DNA from: Cynocephalus volans
Taxonomy: Eukaryota > Chordata > Mammalia > Dermoptera > Cynocephalidae
NCBI RefSeq assembly: GCF_027409185.1
Contig: NC_084462.1
Coordinates: forward strand, 87,096,179-87,160,178
Direction: 5' to 3'
Length of the DNA: 64,000 bases
A program made the position numbers and the translations under genes. Of the stretch, positions 9,442-18,999 are shown piece after piece. Numbering within the stretch: position 1 is the stretch's first letter; each line of letters begins with the position of its first letter. The notes under the pieces are model-generated. The model was not told where the DNA came from. It saw only the letters and a program-made list of their open reading frames with translations, and searched no databases.

Positions 9442-9764
9442 TGTAGGGACCCAAATGCCCCAAGGGATCACACCGAGGAATGTAAGAACCCAAATGCCCC
9501 AAGGGATCACACCCTGATCACATAAGTCCTTCTTGGCCACACCCCATCATGGCGCTGGTTGCCCTTCTCTTCCGTACTCTCCTTCTCGGCAGCACGAATT
9601 GCACACCAATCAGCTCACCCCAAGCCCCATGCGGTATGCTAAGTAGGGATTGTATTTTAAGCCAATCAGCCTCCCCTAAAAGCCCTATATATATATGTGT
9701 GTGTGCCGCCTAATAAACAAGCTCTCTCCGGTGGATCGTCAACTGGTGTCGACTCGTCCTTTCA
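9442..9764 (+). repeat. Provirus 3' LTR
   Basis: 323 bp, with the same 39-bp U3 duplication, CCAAT, TATA and AATAAA (9712-9717) layout as the 5' copy. By eye, 17 substitutions and a one-base gap separate the two, many at CpG sites. It is followed by GTTC at 9765-9768. Confidence 0.93.
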
Positions 9765-9768
9765 TGTT

Positions 9769-11354
9769 CCATCACCAACTTAAAAGTCCAAAGTCCAAAG
9801 TCTCCTCTGAGACCAAAAGCAAAAGTCCTTCCAACTATGAACCTGTAAAAGTGAAAACCAAATTTATCTACTGCCAAGATACATTGATGGAACAGATATT
9901 GGGTGCACATTCCCATTCCAAAAGGGAGGAATAGGCCAGAAGAAAGGAAAAACAGGCCCCAAACAAGTCCGAAACCCAGCAGGGCAGACATTATGTCTTA
10001 AAGCTCCAAAATAATGTTCTTTGACTCCACATCCTACATCCTGGGCACAATTGGGCATCTGGGCCCCCAAAGCATCAGGCAGCCTCATTCCCACAGCTCT
10101 GCCAGGTGCAGCCCAGTGGGCTGCGCTGGTGCCTGTGGTTTTTCCAGGCCAGTGTTCCACTCTGGTAGCTCCATAAGTCTGGGGACTCCATGGTGGTCCC
10201 GCTGCCTTGGCTCTACTAGACATTTCCCTGGTGGGGGCTTTCTGTGGGGACTCTGACCCCACTATTCTGCTCAGCATTGCTGTAGTAGATGACCTCTGTG
10301 GTGGCTCTGCCCCTGTGGCAGGTCTCTGCCTGGGCTTCCAGGCTTTTCCATATATCCTCTGGAATCTGGGTAGAGGCTGCCATGCCTCTACTGCTCTCAC
10401 GCCCTGCTGGCCTGCAGACTTAACACAACGTGGATGCCACTGAGGTTTTGGGCCTCTACTCTCCAGGGCTGCTGCACAAACCACACTTGGGGCTGCTCCA
10501 GCAGGAGCAGCTGGGATCAAGGGAGCAGGATCAGTAGGGCAGCTGTGCCTCAGGTCTGTCCTCTGGCACAACTCAGTCCTTCTAGGCCTCAGGGCTTGTG
10601 ATGGGTGGGGCCCCCTTCCAGACTTCTGAAATGCCTTCAGGACTTTCCTCTCATTGTCTTGGCTCTTAGCATCTGGCTGCTTCACTGCCAAGATAATGTC
10701 TTTAGCAACCAGTTTATCTGCTTCACCCTTGCATTGTTCTCTAGCAACCAGTTTATCTGCTTCACCCTTGCATTGTTCTTTAGCAACCAGTTTATCTGCT
10801 TCACCCTTGCATTGTTCTCCGGCTCTCTGCTTCTTTACCAACATGGCTAGGCTGCAAAGTTTCCAAATCTTTACGCTCTGCTTCCATTTTGAATTCTGGA
10901 TTTACATCATGCCTTTGCCGCCATAACTCAGAGTAGGCTATTAGAAGTAGCCATGCAGCATTCTTAATGCTTTGCTGCTTAGAAATTTCTTTGGCCAAAT
11001 GCTCTGGTTCACAACTCTTAAGTTCCATCTTCCACAAAGTCCAAGAGCATGGACACAATGCAGCCAGGTTCCTTGCTATGGTGTAGCAAGGGTTATCTTT
11101 TGTCCAATTCCTGATAAGTCCCTCATTTCTATCCGAGACCTCATCATCTGCATGGCCTTTACTGTCTGCATTTCTATCAGCATTCTGCTCTCCACCACAT
11201 AAGTCTCTAAGACATTCCAAACTTTCCCTCATCTTTTTCTCTTCTTCTAAGTCCTCCAAACTCCTCCAACCTTTGTCCATTACCCAGTTCCAAAGCTGCA
11301 TCCACATTTTCAACTATCTGTATAGCAACGCCCCACTCCTTGGTACCAATTTTC
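9769..11354 (-). mobile_element. MaLR internal region, right piece, with gag-like frames
   Basis: Minus-strand MaLR internal sequence. Two overlapping open frames, 11313-10801 (170 codons) and 10844-9864 (326 codons), cover most of it. The first begins MKMWMQLWNWV and is acidic and tryptophan-containing, like the degenerate gag-like reading frame known in THE1/MST-type elements. The primer-site region lies at about 11340-11354, next to the LTR. MaLRs are non-autonomous; no enzyme motifs are present. The second frame contains a triplicated 13-residue unit. Confidence 0.65.
10701..10821 (-). repeat. 39-bp tandem triplication in MaLR internal region
   Basis: Three copies of AGCAACCAGTTTATCTGCTT plus 19 further bases, starting at 10704, 10743 and 10782, exact 39-bp spacing. 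It preserves the antisense frame and gives a 13-residue repeat (EQCKGEADKLVAK type). Confidence 0.9.
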
Positions 11355-11738
11355 TGTTTTAGTCCGTTTTGTGTTGCTATAGCAGAAATACCTGAGACTG
11401 GGTAATTTATAAAGAAGAGAGGTTTGTTTGGCTTACGATTCTGGGACAGTTGCATCTGGCACAGCCCTCAGGCTGCTTCTACTCATGGTGGAAAGTGGCA
11501 GGCAGCCAGCAGGTACAAGTAGATCACATAGCGAGAGGAAGCAAGAGAAAGAGAGAAGGTGCCAGGGTCTTTTTTAAGCAGCAAGCTCTCGCGGGAACTA
11601 ATAGAGAGAGCCCAGGGAGAGCATTAATTGGCTCATGAGGGATCTGCCCCCATGACTCAATCGGTTTCCAACACTGCCACATTGGAGATCAAATTTGCAC
11701 ATGAGTTTTGGAGGGGACAACACAACCAAACTCCATCA
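11355..11738 (-). repeat. MaLR LTR adjacent to primer site (5' copy)
   Basis: 384 bp on the minus strand, TGATGGAGTTTGG to CTAAAACA. It lacks about 25 bp present in the 2183-2605 copy (a CACTCATTAATCC region). The bases outside it (TTATT) do not match the other end of the element. Confidence 0.82.
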
Positions 11739-11759
11739 TTATTTTATTTGATTACATGT

Positions 11760-12195
11760 TGTATTAGTCAGGGTTCTCCAGAGAGACAGAATCAATAGGA
11801 TATGTTATAATTATATGAGAGGGATTTATTAGGGGAATTAGCTCATGTGGCTATGAAGAAAAGTCCCATGATAGGCTGTATATAAACTGGATACCGGTGG
11901 CGTGACTCAGTCCAAGTCCAAAGGCCTCAGAACCAGAGAAGCTGATGGTGTTCTTGGTGTAAGTTCTGGAACCCAAAAGCTGAAGAGTCTCAAGCTCTGA
12001 TGTCCACAGACAGGAGAGAAGAGGGTATCCCAGCTCCAGCGGATCGAGAGAAAACTTCACCTCTTTCCTCTGTCTTTTATTCTCTCCGGACACCCAGTAG
12101 ATCCGCCCCCATGACTCAGTCAGTTTCCAACACTGTCACATTGGAGATTGAATTTCCACGAGTTTTGGAGGGGACAACACATTCAAACTCCATCA
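11760..12195 (-). repeat. Third MaLR-type LTR, related but distinct
   Basis: 436 bp on the minus strand. The first 95 bp (12195-12101) match the other two LTRs closely. The rest diverges and ends with the AATAAATCCCTCTCATATAA and CTCTGGAGAACCCTGACTAA stretches typical of another MLT1/MST-type LTR. It is separated from the second LTR by 21 bp and flanked outside by GGCCC. Confidence 0.7.
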
Positions 12196-12236
12196 GGCCC
12201 CATGTTGGTTTCATTAACTATCTTAAGCTATATATG

Positions 12237-12310
12237 AAGGGTACTTCAAAAAATTCATGGAAAAATTTGTATTATCTTTTAATTCTGTTTTTCCATGAAG
12301 TTTTTGAATT
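12237..12310 (-). mobile_element. Mariner-like palindromic MITE, right copy
   Basis: Imperfect palindrome GGGTACTTCAAAAAATTCAT ... CATGAAGTTTTTGAA of about 74 bp. Its reverse complement matches the copy at 2088-2158, so the two are inverted relative to each other. Confidence 0.6.
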
Positions 12311-12718
12311 AGCCTTTGACACAAGGGCTTAGTATCTGAAGCAGATCCAAACGAAACACAAACCCTTTTTGATCTACTTCCTACCACAAACTCAAATCTG
12401 AGTATTGGCTCATAGCTTGCTCCAAAATAAGGGAGGTCAGAGTGTACCCAATGACAAAAAAAACCAGAGGAAATGAGCTTATGAGAGGCTTTATTATCCC
12501 AGGCCCTAAAGCAAAACTGGCCCAAGCTACCTAACCCAGGGCAAGATACTTTAAACCACATTAACAGAATGAAGGAGAAAACCACAATGAGAGCTTTCAA
12601 AAGGAGGGAAGAGAACTTGCTCTATTAGAAACAGCAGCAAGAGGTTCCAGATTTACATGCTTGCTTGAAACAACTAAAAAACAACAAAAAAGACAAAATA
12701 CATAAAATAATAGTTCTT
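12311..12718. other. Unassigned AT-rich DNA
   Basis: No gene. Nothing clearly recognisable; possibly old LINE-1 5' sequence continuing into the next segment. Confidence 0.3.
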
Positions 12719-12736
12719 AAGACATTAGACATCAGG

Positions 12737-12906
12737 GCCGACCCGTGGCTCACTCGGGAGAGTGTGGTGCTGATAACACCAAGGCCCCAGGTTTGGATCC
12801 CATATAGGGATGGCCGGTTCGCTCACTGGCTGAGCGTGGTGCTGACAACACCAAGTCAAGGGTTAAGATCCCCTTACCGGTCATCCTTAAAAAAAAAAAA
12901 AAAAAA
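12737..12906 (+). mobile_element. tRNA-Ile-derived dimeric SINE
   Basis: Two tRNA-like units (GCCGACCCGTGGCTCACTCG and GGCCGGTTCGCTCACTGGCT) and a poly(A) tail. An 18-bp duplication (AAGACATTAGACATCAGG) occurs at 12719-12736 and 12907-12924. The most complete dimer in the window. Confidence 0.9.
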
Positions 12907-12924
12907 AAGACATTAGACATCAGG

Positions 12925-13840
12925 TAGGGAAGGACAGTGATCCCTGAGAGGTGAGTATTTTAATTGCCTCAACTTACTACCTGGAGGAAGTTTCTAGGCC
13001 ACAGGTAGGGAGGGAACCCAAGCAGAGCCTAGTAGTCTTTCTGAGTTGCCAAGATAAAACTGGGATTCTGGGGAGTATAAGGTGGCTAGAGTTTTCAGGC
13101 CAAAGAGGAGAGAGTTTCATAGGGAGAGGTGTGCTAAAGGTCCTGGTCAATATTCAGCCAGACATGGATCAGTTCATGTGTGTGATAAAACTACTAGTGT
13201 CTAAGAAAAGCACTACATAAAGGGATTAGAGATAACAATATGATCACACAAAGCTGGGGGAGGTTTATATTCTCACCAACCAAACTTATAGTTTATGGGG
13301 CATTAGGTAGAGTACTCAGAAGGGTTTTAATGCAGTAGTGGGACAGAATTAGTCCTAGGCTCAACACTGCCCTGATTCCACATATGAAAGCTAAAAACGA
13401 GAGGATCAAACTATTTCCCAAATAACTATATTGCATGTCAGACCAAAGTTCCAGAATATTTATAGGAATAGAAAAATATCCAGCACTCAACAAGGTGAAA
13501 TTCACAATGTTCGGCATTCAATAAAAATTACCAGGCATAAAAAGAAGTAGGAAAATATGAGCCATAATGAGAAAAAAAAGATCCATCAAAAAATGATCCA
13601 GAAATAATAGATGATAAAATCATTAGATAAGGATATTAAAATAGCCACATGATTTTATTCCATATGTCCAAATATGTTAAGTAGAGACATAGAAGATGTA
13701 AAAAAGACCCAAATTAAACTTCTAAAGATAAAAACTGTAATGTCTGAGATGAAAAATACACTGGATGATATTCACAGCAGATTAGACATTGCAGGAAAGA
13801 ATAGTGAATATGAAGACAATAGAAACTACTCAAAATGAGG
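12925..13840 (+). mobile_element. Old LINE-1 5'UTR/ORF1 remnant
   Basis: A-rich plus-strand sequence with phrases typical of old mammalian L1 5' regions and ORF1 (for example 'cctggtcaatattcagccag' and the stretch around 13740-13800). No intact frame. Subfamily not assignable by eye. Confidence 0.45.
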
Positions 13841-13921
13841 GGCTGGCCAGTTAGCTCAGTTGGTTAGAGTGCGGCTTTGTAACAGCAAGGTCAAGGGTTC
13901 AATGCCCTGTGCTGGCCAGCT
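13841..13921 (+). mobile_element. Monomeric tRNA-Ile-derived SINE
   Basis: GGCTGGCCAGTTAGCTCAGT retains a clear pol III A-box region and the later GGTCAAGGGTTCAATGCCC a B-box. The anticodon arm is disturbed and a (TCTC)/(TATA) tail follows, so it is a SINE and not a tRNA gene. It sits inside old L1 sequence. Confidence 0.75.
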
Positions 13922-13924
13922 GCG

Positions 13925-14010
13925 CCTCTCTCTCTCCATATGTAGATGTATGTATATTGTGTGTTTGTATACATATATATAATGTATGTGTGTATATATA
14001 CACTATTGTA
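13925..14010. repeat. TA/TG-rich simple repeat
   Basis: Low-complexity (TATG)n/(TA)n run forming the tail of the SINE. Confidence 0.7.
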
Positions 14011-14890
14011 AATGAAACAAACAGAAAACACTAGAACAAAATAAACAGCACCAATGAACGGTGGAACAAATTTAGGAATCCTAATATACGTGTAATTGGA
14101 GTCATTGAGGGAGAAGGGTGAAAAAGATATAATTGAAGAAATAATGTCCAAATATTCTCCAATTTTGAAGAAAATAATTAACTACAGATCCAAGAACTTT
14201 GAAGAAACCCAAGCACAGGAAGCATGAAGGAAACTTCACCAATGCGTATCATCAAATTGCTTAAAATCAGTGATAAGAAAAATCTTAGGAGCAGCAATAG
14301 AAAAATAGACACATACAGAGGAAGAGCAGATTTCTTCTGGAAATAATGCAATCCAAAAGATAGGGGAACAACATCTTTAAAGTCCTGAAAGAAAAACCTG
14401 TCAACCTAGGATTTTTTACCCAGTGAAAATACATTTCAGTGAACTACAATAGAGTACAGATAAACAATAAAATCAGAAAAACAATACATTAACAAAATGA
14501 GAAGTTCAACAAAGAGAAACCATAAAAAAGAACCAAAAAGAAATTCTGGAGCTAAAAAATACAATGACTAAATTGAAAATTCTTAGAGAGCTAAAACAGC
14601 AGACTCAATCAAGCAGAAGAAAGAATCAAGGAGCTTAAAGATAGGTCATTTAAAATTATCCAATCAGGAACAACAACAAAGAATGGAAAAGAGTGAAGAA
14701 TGCCTGTGGGAATTATAGGACATGATCAAGCAAGCCATTTTATACATTATTGTCTTAGACGGAGTAGAGGAAAAAATAGAGGCAGAAAGCTTACTTAAAA
14801 AAGCAATGACAAAAAAATTTCCCAAATCTGGAGAAAGATATAAATATCCAGGTACAAAAGCTCAAAGGTTTCCAATCAGGTTCAATCCAG
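14011..14890 (+). mobile_element. Old LINE-1 ORF1-region remnant
   Basis: A-rich sequence with L1 ORF1-like words such as 'attggagtcattgagggaga' and 'acctaggattttttacccag'. No long frame survives. It continues after the inserted DNA transposon and LTR at about 15720. Confidence 0.5.
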
Positions 14891-14896
14891 ACAGAG

Positions 14897-15237
14897 CTAT
14901 GGCAGTTCCTTGGTATCCAGAAGACTGGTTCCAGAAACTTCTGTAGTTAACAAAATTTGCAGATGCTCAAATCCCTTACATAAATGGCTTAACATTTGCA
15001 TGTAACCTACACACATTCTCCTGTATATTTTAAATCATTGCTAGATTACTTATAATACCTAATACATGTAAATGCTTTGTAAATCATTGTTATACTGCAT
15101 ATGCTTTTTATTTGTACTAGTTTTGGTTTTTTCATTGTTTTTAATTTTTAAACACTTCATTGTTTGAATATTTTTGAGCTATGGTTAGTTGAATCCATGG
15201 ATGCAGAATCTGCGGGTAGAAGGCCAACTCTACAAGG
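14897..15237 (-). mobile_element. MER2-like Tigger DNA transposon
   Basis: The right end, read on the minus strand, starts from the ...GGCCAACTC-TA terminus. The interior matches the MER2 pattern ('tgaatccatggatgcagaat', 'ccttggtatcc', long AT core). The plus-strand 37825-38147 element is the same family. Confidence 0.65.
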
Positions 15238-15256
15238 CATATCATAATCAAACTGT

Positions 15257-15714
15257 CTGCCATAGGCTGAATGTGTCCCCCCAAATTCATGTGCTGGAAA
15301 CCTGATCCCCAGTGTAACAGTGTTAAGAGGGTGGTAAATCCTATTATGGTATTTGGAAGGTGGGGCCTTTAAGAGGTGATTGGATCATGAGGACTGTGCC
15401 CTCATGAATAGATTAATCCATTCATGGAGTAATGGATTAATGGTTTAATGGGTTATCAGGGAGTGGTTCTTATGGCTTCATAGGGAGATCAGGTGAGCAC
15501 ATTAACTTTCTTGATCATGCCATCCTCTCCATGTGAGACCCTTGCTGTCACAGGACCCTGTAGATTGTTCCCACCCAGAAGAAGGCCCTCACCACATATG
15601 CTCCCTGGACTATGGGCTTTCCAGCCTCAGAAACTCTAAGAAATAAATTTTATTCCTTTATAAATTTCCAAGTTTCAGGTATGCTGTTGTAAGCAACAGA
15701 AAATGGACTAATAC
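15257..15714 (+). mobile_element. Solo MLT1-type MaLR LTR
   Basis: Includes 'aattcatgtgctggaaacc', 'ggtggggcctttaagaggtg', AATAAATTTTATTCC and ends ...GGACTAATAC. ACTGT occurs at both edges (15252-15256 and 15715-15719), consistent with a 5-bp duplication, and L1 sequence resumes directly after. Confidence 0.7.
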
Positions 15715-15719
15715 ACTGT

Positions 15720-16230
15720 TGAAAATCAAAGACAGAGAGAGAATCTTGAAAGCAGCAAGAGAAAAGAAGCATGTCACATACAGGGGAACTCCAATATATC
15801 TTTCATCAGATTTCTCAGCAAAAACCTTACAGGCAAGGAGAGAATGAGGTGATATATTCAAAGTGCAAAAAGGAAAACACTGCCAATCAAGAATACTTTA
15901 TCCTGCAAAGCCATTCTTCAGAAATGAAGGAGAGATAAAGCCTTTCTCAAACAAACAAAAACTGAGAGAGTTCATCGCCACTAGACCTGCCTTACCAAAT
16001 ATGCCAAAAGGAGTTCTTCAATCTAAAAGAAAATAATTCTAATTAGTAACATGAAAGCATAAGCAAGAAAACTCACTGAAAAAAGTAAATATATAGGGAA
16101 ATTGGGAATACTTCAATACTGTAATGGTGGTGTGCAAATTACTTATATCTTTAGCATGAAGGTATAAAACTATAAAAAAGTTATTAAAAAAGAGAAAACT
16201 ATTAATAATAGCTACAATGATTTCTTAAGA
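15720..16230 (+). mobile_element. Old LINE-1 ORF1 remnant, continued
   Basis: 'gagagaatcttgaaagcagc' and 'caatcaagaatactttatcc' correspond to the C-terminal part of L1 ORF1; similar but younger versions occur at 18510-18690. Stops interrupt all frames. Confidence 0.6.
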
Positions 16231-16889
16231 AGAAGTTGAATCCTGCCATAATTAGGCAAGCTGCTGCCATGGACCCAGGGCCCAGCCAGGGTTTTGAGGC
16301 ATGGAGCCAGGAGAAGCTGAACCCAGCTGCAACTAGGCCTGCTGCTGCTGCTGCTGCCCTGAGACCCAGCTGGGGGCCTGATGCAAGGAGCCAGGTGAAG
16401 CTAAAGCCAGCTGCAACTAGGCAAGCTTCCACTTCCACCCTGGGGCTCAGCTGGGGGCCTGAGGCATGGGGCCCAGAGAAGCTAACACAACCACAAGTAG
16501 GCAAGCTGTTCCCACAATCCTGGGGCCTTTCTGGGGTCCAGAGGTATGGAGCTTGGGAAGCCAAGCCCAGCCTCAATTAAGTACGCTGCGGTCACCACCC
16601 CAGGGCCCAACCAGGGGCCTGAGTCATGGAGCTGGGAGAAACCAAATCCACCTGTAACTAGGCAAGCTGCCACCACCACCCTAGGGCCCTGCTGGGGTCC
16701 TGAGGTATTGATCTGGGAGAAGCCAAACCCAGCTGCAACTAAGCACACTGCCATCTCTGACCTGGGGCCCAGCTGGGGGCTTGAGGCATGGAGCCTGGAG
16801 ACGCCAAGCCCAGCTGCAACTAAGCATGCTTCTGCCACTGCCCTGGGCCTTGATAGGGTCCTGAGATACGAAGCCAGGGGCTGCAACTA
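16231..16889 (+). repeat. 81-bp GC-rich minisatellite, about 8 copies
   Basis: Units start at about 16254, 16335, 16419, 16499, 16579, 16660, 16741 and 16823. Each has the pattern AGGCAAGCTGCC..., GGGGCCCAGCTGGGGGCCTG, AGGCATGGAGCC, then CAGCTGCAACT. Because 81 is a multiple of three, open frames run through it on both strands; these are repeat artefacts. It directly precedes L1 5'UTR-like DNA and may be an L1 promoter array. Confidence 0.92.
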
Positions 16890-17175
16890 GATAAAGAGCA
16901 CACCCAAAACACCATTTCCACACAGGTAGCCCACCACAGCCACAATTGCCATGGCTGACGCAAAAGCTGCAGTCACAGCCACCATGCAGATGGCATGCCA
17001 GACTCCCAACTGCATTGACATAAGGAGAGGCACCAGTGGACACCAAAAAGAAAAAAAGTAGAAGGGGTCCTCTCTCTCCACAAAGCACATTCCAGAGTAA
17101 TAGAAGAAGCATCTCTTTTACGATAATAGGGGAGGACTTGATCACACCTGTCTCAGTACTAGACAGAGCATCTAG
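16890..17175 (+). mobile_element. Probable LINE-1 5'UTR segment
   Basis: Sequence after the tandem array (AGCACACCCAAAACACCATT, then CACAGGTAGCCCACCACAGC) resembles 5'UTRs of primate-type L1MA/L1PB elements as I remember them. It is interrupted at about 17180 by other repeat sequence before ORF1 at 17869. Confidence 0.45.
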
Positions 17176-17179
17176 AAAA

Positions 17180-17580
17180 CAAATCAACAGAGGAAGTTAA
17201 TTCTCACCACAAAAAAAGTGAGGTAATGCATATGTTAATTGGCTTGATTTAGCCATTCCACATTGTATACATATTTTATTTTATTTTTGTATATGTATTT
17301 TAAAACACGATGTTGTACATGATAAATATATACAATTTTTTTTGTCCATTAAAAAAAAATAATTTTTCTAAAAATCTCCAAAAAATATATACATGCTATA
17401 AACCTAAAGTTAAATAACTCTAAAATGACACAATAAATAATAACTAATAAGCCAAGAAAGGAAATAAGGTGAAATTATTAGAAGTTTCCATCAATCCAAA
17501 AGGCAGTAGTAAAAGGGGGGAAAAAGGAACAAAGAACAGATGGAGCAATAGAAGAATTACAGTAAATGTAAATAAACTAA
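17180..17580 (+). mobile_element. Old LINE-1 3'-end-like and HAL1-like fragments
   Basis: 17180-17370 has the pattern of an old L1 3' terminus ('ttaattggcttgatttagcc', 'gttgtacatgataaatatat', A-rich end). 17400-17580 is A-rich L1/HAL1-like. Confidence 0.45.
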
Positions 17581-17582
17581 AC

Positions 17583-17762
17583 CATGGGCCTTCAACTTTT
17601 TTCTTAAAGGGTCTGATAGTAAATATTTTAAGTCTGTTGGCCACATTGTCTCTGCTGCAACTATATAACTCTACAATTGTAAGCACAAAAGCAGTCACAG
17701 ATGATGCACAAGGAAAACATTTATAAAAACAGGCAGCCCACAAGGCCGTATTTTGCTTTGTA
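17583..17762 (+). mobile_element. hAT-type non-autonomous element, copy 1
   Basis: Diverged copy of the family seen at 26241-26478: 'aaagggtctgatagtaaata', 'gcaactatataactctac', 'aggcagcccacaaggccgta'. Subfamily not named. Confidence 0.55.
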
Positions 17763-17868
17763 ACATTTCAATTACAAAATCCATCAGTAGTGCTTGCTTG
17801 GATTCCCAGTAGCAGAGACACTTCTACGGAAGACACTTATACTGCATTGTTTTCAAGATACCAGAAAT

Positions 17869-18795
17869 ATGAAAAATCAAGAAAGTACACCACCAAAGGG
17901 TAATAACTCTCAACCTCTAGATCCTGTAGAACAAGAAGCCCTTGAAATATCTGACAAGGAATTTTGAGGGATAATTCTAAGGAAACTAAATGAAATACAA
18001 GAAAACTCAGCTAGACAACATGATGAAACGAGGAAAAGTATACAGGACCTGAAAGAAGAAATGTGCAAGGAAAACAATGCCCTGACAAAGAATGTACCAG
18101 AGCTTGCCAAGAATTTCATTGAAGAATTCAACGAAATAAAAAACAACAGAGAGTTTAACCAGGAGGCTTACAGAAGCAGAAGAGAGACCTTGTGACCTTG
18201 AAGTTGGGCTGTTTAAATAACACAGGCAGACAAAAAATAAGAAAAAAGAATTAAAAACATTGAAGAAAGTCTAAGAGATATATCGGACACCCTTAAGCGC
18301 TCAAATATCCGAGTCATGGGTATTCCAGAAGGGGAGGAAAAAAGAGATTGCATTGAAAACATATTCAACAAAATAGTGGCAGAAAACTTCCCAGGTATAG
18401 GAAAAGACACAGATCTTCAGATTCAGGAAGCTCAAAGATCCCCAAATGTATTCAACCCAAAAAGATCTTCTCCAAGAAATGTTATAGTCAAATTGCAAAA
18501 TTCAAAGACAAAGTGAGAATCTTAAAAGCTGCAAGAGAGAAGTGTCAAATCACCTATAAGGGAGCCCTAATCAGACTAACATCAGACTTTTCATCACAAA
18601 CCCTAAAAGCCAGAAAGGAATGGGATGATATATTCAAAATACTAAAAGACAGAGATTGCCAGCCAAGAATACTCTACCCTGCAAGGATATCCTTCTGAAA
18701 TGAAGGTCAAATAGTATATTTCTCAGACAAACAAAAACTGCGGGAGTTCACTACCACATGACCACCCTTACAAGAAATTCTCAAGGGAGTACTGG
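17869..18795 (+). pseudogene. LINE-1 ORF1, decayed
   Basis: Starts at an ATG (MKNQEST) with a coiled-coil-type acidic stretch. The RNA-binding part lies at about 18300-18700 (VMGIPEGEE, PRNVIVKLQN, KARKEWDDIFKIL, QPRILYPA). It contains several stops and frameshifts. L1 ORF1 normally makes a trimeric RNA chaperone required for retrotransposition; this copy cannot. Confidence 0.8.
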
Positions 18796-18999
18796 GTTTG
18801 GTACCTGAAATATAACTACCACTGCCATAAAAATTCAAGAAAAATCAAACCCTACTAGTAAAACAAAAAGGCAACAATGAAGAGAAAAAAAAAGTTTATC
18901 TACAACCCAAGGAACCAACAAATACAGAAGACAAGCAGTAAATCAGAAAGAAAGGAACAAAAGGCACGTAAGACATCCAAACAAAAATCAATAAAATGC

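Larger units (their letters stand above)
2701..9764 (+). mobile_element. ERV-F-like class I endogenous retrovirus, complete but decayed
   Basis: A 7.06-kb provirus with 5' LTR, primer site, leader, gag, pro-pol, env, polypurine tract and 3' LTR, flanked by GTTC duplications. The primer site matches the 3' end of tRNA-Phe at 16 of 18 positions, as in the HERV-F/ERV-Fc group. Gag has an N-terminal MGxxxS myristoylation context, a PPPY late motif and two zinc knuckles. Env TM has CX6CC. By-eye comparison of the two LTRs gives about 17 substitutions in roughly 323 aligned bases, near 5%. The pol and env-SU regions have large losses, so it cannot be functional. It lies inside the MaLR element, making it the younger of the two. 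Confidence 0.9.
2183..12195 (-). mobile_element. ERVL-MaLR-type composite element, three LTRs
   Basis: The element lies on the minus strand. LTR copies sit at 2183-2605, 11355-11738 and 11760-12195. MaLR internal sequence occupies 2606-2700 and 9769-11354, split by the provirus at 2701-9764. The outermost ends are both flanked by GGCCC (2178-2182 and 12196-12200), which is the 5-bp target-duplication length of this class. Each LTR has the form TG...CA with ends TGATGGAGTTTG and CTAATACA or CTAAAACA. Confidence 0.75.

Noticed and set aside
13841..13921. A functional tRNA-Ile gene
   Set aside because: A- and B-box-like words are present but the anticodon arm does not fold as a tRNA and a simple-repeat tail follows; it is a SINE.
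16236..16890. Open frames of 110-134 codons on both strands in the GC-rich block
   Set aside because: They follow the 81-bp tandem unit (27 codons) and have no start context, splice sites or domain. Repeat artefact.
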